A stretch of 64,000 nucleotides of DNA from Pseudisothecium myosuroides. Lineage: Eukaryota; Streptophyta; Bryopsida; Hypnales; Lembophyllaceae. Positions within the stretch are counted from its first letter, which is position 1; each line of letters starts with the position of its first letter. The translations under genes were made by a program, and so were the position numbers. The stretch lies in the NCBI GenBank assembly GCA_951799445.1, contig OX637290.1, positions 29,444,987 to 29,508,986 of the forward strand. Reading direction: 5' to 3'. Shown here in pieces: positions 59,506 through 64,000 of this stretch. The notes beneath the pieces were generated by a model. That model had not been told where the DNA came from and ran no database searches. It worked only from the letters and a program-made list of their open reading frames with translations.

Positions 59506-59859
59506 AGGGCCTAACATGCATAATCCCAATCAATTTATGGCTTCTCAAAATCTACTCTACATTTTTTTTAAATGAATTTCTAATGTGATTTTTTCTCCAA
59601 GATCTAATGTATTTGAGAATCATTTCCAAGAGCCCTCACGGCACTACGGAAAGTCAAGATTGCAGTGGATACCCTTGCACAAAATCTTGAATAAACAAAC
59701 CATAATCAATCATTTTCAAAATCGGATTTTTGATGCTAAAAATTAGACTTCAAAAAGAATTTAAAAAATATAAATTACTAAAAATAGAAACTTGGTTAGG
59801 TTTTATTTAACTACAAAGTATTGTTGACACCAAAATTTGGTGCCTCGAGCATTTAGAGG
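59506..59859. mobile_element. TTAA-bounded block, weak termini
   Basis: Between TTAA 59502-59505 and 59860-59863. The ends AGGGCCTAACATGC and GAGCATTTAGAGG pair only loosely when inverted. Called mainly because it abuts TTAA elements on both sides; TTAA is common in AT-rich DNA, so this one is doubtful. Confidence 0.3.
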
Positions 59860-59863
59860 TTAA

Positions 59864-60070
59864 ACGATGCCATGGCCATTTTTTAGCTGATGAATGACAA
59901 AAAAAATTATGTAGGACAAAAGTGCAATTGTTCATCTTTGGAATTTTGTGCAAAAAGGGAAATCTTGCATAGTAGTTTGACCTCTAATGAGTGTTTTGGG
60001 TTTTTTAATTATGATATCACATAGTACTAAAAGGGATGGTTTCCACAATCACCAGCCTAACATTTAAAGG
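59864..60070 (-). mobile_element. 207 bp TTAA-flanked MITE
   Basis: TTAA at 59860-59863 and 60071-60074. Read on the minus strand it shares CACTCATTAGAGGTCAAACT-type and AAAGATGAACAATTG-type blocks with the elements at 39006-39228 and 6138-6365. Confidence 0.55.
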
Positions 60071-60074
60071 TTAA

Positions 60075-61400
60075 TCATATTCTACATTCCAAACAGATAT
60101 GTAGTCTTATATCTTTGTAATATTGACATTAGAGTAAATTTGTGACAATATAATGTTGTATCCAAAAGATGACATTAAGAAATGTATTTGAGTTGACAAA
60201 CTTCAATTTCAAATCTTTTTTCTACTTCACTAGTAGAAAAGAAGTCATTAAGCACTAAAGTATTGGCACTTGTTGTAGGGCATTAAGTGATAATATATAA
60301 AGCTTGGTTCTACCTAGGTGATGTTTATATGGACCTTTAGAACCAAGCTCTCGTTCTATAGCCAAGAGTCAAAAGACTTCCTTTTTATTAGTACATTCTA
60401 GCCAAACTCCTCATTAACTCTTAAAGAACATTGCAAGCACAACAGGCATTTTGAAAGCCAAATCTATATTTTCACATAATTCTTGATTTTAAAATCTTTT
60501 TAAGCTTACTAGGAAAATATAGCTCTAATAATCTACTCTTTCTTTCCATTGTGGCACTTTGAAGGCAGAATCTTGAAAGCTTCAAATTCACCATTTTTGA
60601 ACTTTCTCTATCCAATTTCTCTTGGTGTGAGGTCAAGCAGTTCATTAATTATTTCATTATGTTTATTACTATTATCCCAATTTTTATTCCAATTTTCATA
60701 CAATTTTAAGCATTTTTGTAATTTCTATATTTTTTTATACAAACAAAATCTCTAGAAAATCACCTAATTTTTTTAAAATATTTTTTAATTAGAAAATAAA
60801 AATAAAATACAGATATATATTATTTCAAGAAGAAAATATCATTTTTTTGAAAGGTATATTTTAGTATAGAAAACTAATGAAGTTTAACCAAACAGGAATA
60901 TGAATTGTCTTTTAAGGGTTAATACAATGAATATGGAACTTCTCATTATATATTATAGCATGATTTGAAATGAAAATATGGAATGAAAGTTCAAAGTGAA
61001 TTGGGATAATTCATTCCCAACTGAGGTGATTTCAAGATAGAGTTTGTAATAAAAGTGTATACTCAAAAGTCACTCATACACATTTAGAAATGAGTCACTG
61101 TGGGATAGTATCAACCTAATTTGATAAATCCAATTGGTAGCCACCATGTAAAGGAGGCCAACTTCCAGGTGAAAAATATTGGCAAGTCACAAACAAGGCT
61201 AAGAATAGTGATTTATAAAAATGTCTTTTAGGGATCTCTCAAAATGTCTTTTTGTAGAAATATTGCGACATGGTCATGCCACAAGACCATGCGAGGCAAA
61301 ATAGAATATAAAAATACTTCTATAGAGTAGCTTGACTCATGATTACGTGCACATGAAAAGCCCGTGACAAGGGATAGTGTCATGGCGGCCAATTCACTCT
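60075..61400. other. AT-rich intergenic DNA, nothing recognised
   Basis: No ORF or clear inverted-repeat element. A short inverted pair around 60303-60350 (AGCTTGGTTCTA / TAGAACCAAGCT) forms a hairpin of about 50 bp. Confidence 0.45.
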
Positions 61401-61840
61401 AACTTACGTGCTCACATTTGGAACTGTGTTCCCCACTCTCAAAGATGTGACATTACAGAAGGACATCACATCCAGATCTGAAAACACGAGACTACAGGAT
61501 GTGACATTAGAGAAGGCAGCATTCCCCCAGTCAAGAACCGCGTGTTCCGGCATCCTTCTTACCGACACTGCTCCCACCGCGTACAGACACGACCTTCTCC
61601 GCGCAGACAAAACTATTCCGAGCAAGCACAGACAGTCCTCCTCAATCACAACCATTTCACCCGCAATCAACAGTTCCATCTCATTTCCTTCACAAATTAG
61701 ACACTCCCATGATCGATTTCCAGTACAATTTTCACATCCAAAGTTTACAGTTTTAGATTCTCCAGCTGCTCTGATTTCCACCTTCCTTTGCAATCGATCC
61801 GTTCTGTTTTCCTAGGTGACAGCACTCTTGCAGAACAGGC

Positions 61841-62524
61841 ATGGAATCCGAGAGCTTGGACGCCATTTATCGATCTCTGTGGAAGGTGTCCTCCCTTGAG
61901 GACAGCGACATTCGCTCCGTCGCTACCTACGTCCTCCGCTTGCTCCAGAGCAACTCGTTTTCTCCCCAATCGTGGCTCAATTTGTTTCTCTACATTCTCG
62001 AGCGCGAGCCGCAAGCTATCGCCCGTCGCAACGTCGTCCACATCATCAGCGAACTCGTGTTGAGCGAGCGAAGCTCTGTTTTGAGGGAACAGCGCTCGGG
62101 TTTGTTGTTGTTTTCGGATTTGGTGCGCAAGGAGATTGCGGCGATTTCACACGCCGCGGACACGGGCGAAAGCGCTGAGGTGCGGATCTTTCTCCACCAG
62201 CGGATCTTCGAGTGGATAGAAGAGGGGATTGTGTCTGCCCAGTTTTTGAAAGAGTTGCAACAGGAGGAGGAGAAGTGGAAGTTTAAGAGTGATAGGCCGA
62301 GGTATAAGCGAAGGCCGGAGGAGTCGCCGCCCACGTTCGACCTTGTTTTGTTGGGGATTCAGGGACAGCGACGACGGGACAGGGTAATCGATATGCGGAA
62401 TCTTGTGGTGAAGGGGATGGCGCAGGGAGTGAGGGAAGGGTGGATACGAGTCGACGAACAGGGGCGTCACGTCGTCACTACGTCGAAGTCGTCGCGACAA
62501 GCTTATATTGTAGAGAAATTTTAG
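61841..62524 (+). CDS. Unrecognised 227-aa soluble protein
   Basis: An intronless frame from ATG 61841 to TAG 62524, GC-rich and clearly coding in composition against AT-rich flanks. No signal peptide or membrane segment. The N-terminal two thirds look helical (IRSVATYVLRLLQSNSFSPQ, RRNVVHIISELVLSERSSVL, LLLFSDLVRKEIAAI). A charged middle (QEEEKWKFKSDRPRYKRRPE) follows. The C-terminus (RNLVVKGMAQGVREGWIRVD then HVVTTSKSS) carries the segment that is repeated downstream. I do not recognise the family. The leader at 61700-61840 ends in a TTTTCCTAG-like site, so a 5' UTR intron is possible. Confidence 0.72.
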   Translation: MESESLDAIYRSLWKVSSLEDSDIRSVATYVLRLLQSNSFSPQSWLNLFLYILEREPQAIARRNVVHIISELVLSERSSVLREQRSGLLLFSDLVRKEIAAISHAADTGESAEVRIFLHQRIFEWIEEGIVSAQFLKELQQEEEKWKFKSDRPRYKRRPEESPPTFDLVLLGIQGQRRRDRVIDMRNLVVKGMAQGVREGWIRVDEQGRHVVTTSKSSRQAYIVEKF

Positions 62525-63110
62525 CAGTTTGTGATTTTACTTGACGACCCAACATCGATCAACAGGCGCAATCTTGTCCAGCAGGGGATGGCGCAGGGCG
62601 AGAGGACCTTGGGTGGATGCGCGTCGACGAAACAGGGGCGGCACGTCGTCACCACGTAGAATTCATTGCGGCATCGATTTGTTGTAGGGAAATTTTAGCA
62701 ATTTGTGATTTTACTTGAGTGCCCAACATCAACATGCGCAATCTCGAGCAGCAGGGGGTGGCGCTGGGCGTGAGGGAAGGGTGGATGCGCGTCGACGGAA
62801 ACGGCCGTCACCACACAGCTAGAAATTCACGACGCGGCCCTCACGTCGTCACGACATAGCTAGAGATTAACAACGCCATGTTGAATTCATCTCGGCGCCC
62901 TTTGTTGTAGAGAAGATTTAGCACTCTGTAATTTTACTTGGCGTCCCAACATCAAAATGCGCAATCTCGTGCAGCAGGGGATGGTGTTGGGCGAGCTGGA
63001 GGTTTGGTGCGCATCGCCGAACACGGCCGTCACGTCGTCACCACGTAGAAGTCATCTGGGTGGCCATTAGCGGGAGGTTGGATGCTCATCGCCCTAGTCG
63101 GCCACCACCA
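62390..63110 (+). repeat. Tandem copies of the gene's 3' end (coding tail plus 3' UTR)
   Basis: The functional segment 62390-62553 (coding MRNLVVKGMAQGVREGW to the stop, then GTGATTTTACTTG and CCAACATC) is followed by three decayed copies at about 62554-62728, 62729-62952 and 62953-63110. Each keeps GCGCAATCT, CAGCAGGGGATGG (or close), GTCACGTCGTCACCAC-type and TTTTACTTG blocks. Frames are broken in the extra copies, and the third has an internal insertion around 62815-62880. Confidence 0.8.
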
Positions 63111-63420
63111 CATAGCTAGAATTTCATGACACGGCCGTCCGATATAGCTAGAGATTAGAGACGCTGTGCTGGGCAAATTCGACGCTTGTAGTTTTACTTC
63201 AAACCAACTCTCGATCATTTACAAAAGATCTACCCATTCCAGGTGGAATTCAATACTAGATTTTGGCTCTCTTCAGCTCATTCTACATGTTTCTGAGCAC
63301 ACCGCTCCGGAGTTTCTGTGTTTCTGTGTGCTTTCTGTTTAGAAGATGCTGAGAATGTTAGTCCGTCTCATAGCTAAGTTGTTGATATGAAGTCTGTCCG
63401 AGATGATTGGATGGAACTGG

Positions 63421-63950
63421 TTACTTCTTCTTCTCCACGAGTTTGGCGTCACTCTTCACCTTCTTCACTTTCTTGAGGACGACCTCGGGCTTCACGCTGC
63501 CCTTCACAAACACCTTCTTGTTCAACTGGTCGCAGTCCACCCTCTCCACTCCTGCGACACCGCATTTAAATCACACAATCAGTCAATCCATGCACCACAC
63601 CATGGTTCTTATTTACTCCGGGTGAACAATGATTGAGTTCCTATTCCACATTATGGAGAAAATTTTGTGTCTGTATTCTCAGCTCGTGTTCACTCCTCTG
63701 AAAAGTGTTGTGTATTAACTCTCAGAGATAGGACCCTGTGAGAATTAAGTAAATAAAGACAAGATTGTCGTGGTGAAAATTCATGTTTCTGCACATGAAG
63801 GTTTGATTGTTTTACAGGCTGGCGGGGGGCTATAGGACTAAGTTTGTATTACCTTGGACGTCTTCCAAAGCCTCCATCACTTTCCGAACGCAGCTGTCGC
63901 AGCATATGTTCACATTCAGCTCAACTGTCTGAATCTGTGTCACTCAACAA
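63421..63950 (-). CDS. Heavy-metal-associated (HMA) domain protein, 3' exons only
   Basis: Minus-strand exons about 63942-63853 and 63551-63421 (TAA stop). They read QTVELNVNICCDSCVRKVME, then LEDVQ, joined in phase 1 to GVERVDCDQLNKKVFVKGSV and KPEVVLKKVKKVKSDAKLVE with a KKK tail. ICCDSC is the CxxC metal site of the HMA ferredoxin-like fold, and V-x-V-x-G-x-V is its last strand. The family includes plant HIPP proteins and ATX1-like copper chaperones that bind Cu, Zn or Cd. There is no CaaX isoprenylation box at this C-terminus, unlike HIPPs; a Lys-rich tail is present instead. The start codon lies beyond the right edge of the window. Confidence 0.82.
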
Positions 63951-64000
63951 AGTATAATAAATCCGTGCACTTGTTAGAACAAACATGGGAGCCATAATTT

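Overview
The window looks like nuclear DNA of a land plant, probably a non-seed plant (a bryophyte is my best guess; this is inference from style, not a match). The genes are spliced with canonical GT-AG introns of roughly 150-2,100 bp. They are plant families: an F-box/LRR protein, a PA-TM-RING ubiquitin ligase, a SINA ligase, a legume-lectin receptor kinase and an HMA metal-binding protein. GC-rich coding islands sit in very AT-rich intergenic DNA full of small inverted-repeat transposons.

Layout. 1150-4241 (+): F-box/LRR gene in four exons. 4242-12500: gene-free, with fold-back and MITE-like elements. 12870-13640: minisatellite of about 160 bp units just upstream of a PA-domain/RING-H2 gene (14160-17013, +, four exons). 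18300-18735 (-): two possible coding exons. 19020-22302 (-): SINA-type E3 gene. 22560-31700: gene-free repeat desert. 31710-33935 (+): intronless L-type lectin receptor kinase. 34390-36510: rearranged copy of the promoter, first exon and first intron of the F-box gene, carrying an 840 bp transposon. 38065-39228: two TTAA-flanked elements. 39676-41127 (-): GT23/FUT8-like glycosyltransferase. 43145-45617: PIF/Harbinger element with a decayed Myb/SANT-like ORF and a nested TTAA element. 46000-51000: more transposons. 51244-53862 (-): DUF3253 gene. 54492-56782 (+): DCC-family thiol oxidoreductase, probably organellar. 57463-60070: dense transposon nest with a perfect 186 bp CACTA palindrome. 61841-62524 (+): unrecognised intronless gene whose 3' end is repeated downstream. 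63421-63950 (-): last exons of an HMA-domain gene that runs off the right edge.

The genes do not form a pathway. Three belong to ubiquitin ligase families (F-box, RMR-type RING, SINA) but show no operon-like logic. The DUF3253 and DCC genes are divergent, with about 630 bp between their start codons.

The most unusual content is the transposon landscape. A cluster of elements with CCC-type termini is flanked by TTAA on both sides, a piggyBac-like target signature that is not a standard part of the land-plant repertoire. Some sit end to end sharing single TTAA sites, and one is nested in a Harbinger element. Also notable are the 5'-gene-fragment duplication and the 3'-gene-end tandem amplification. 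Exon boundaries were inferred from phase, splice consensus and family alignment by eye; no searches were run.
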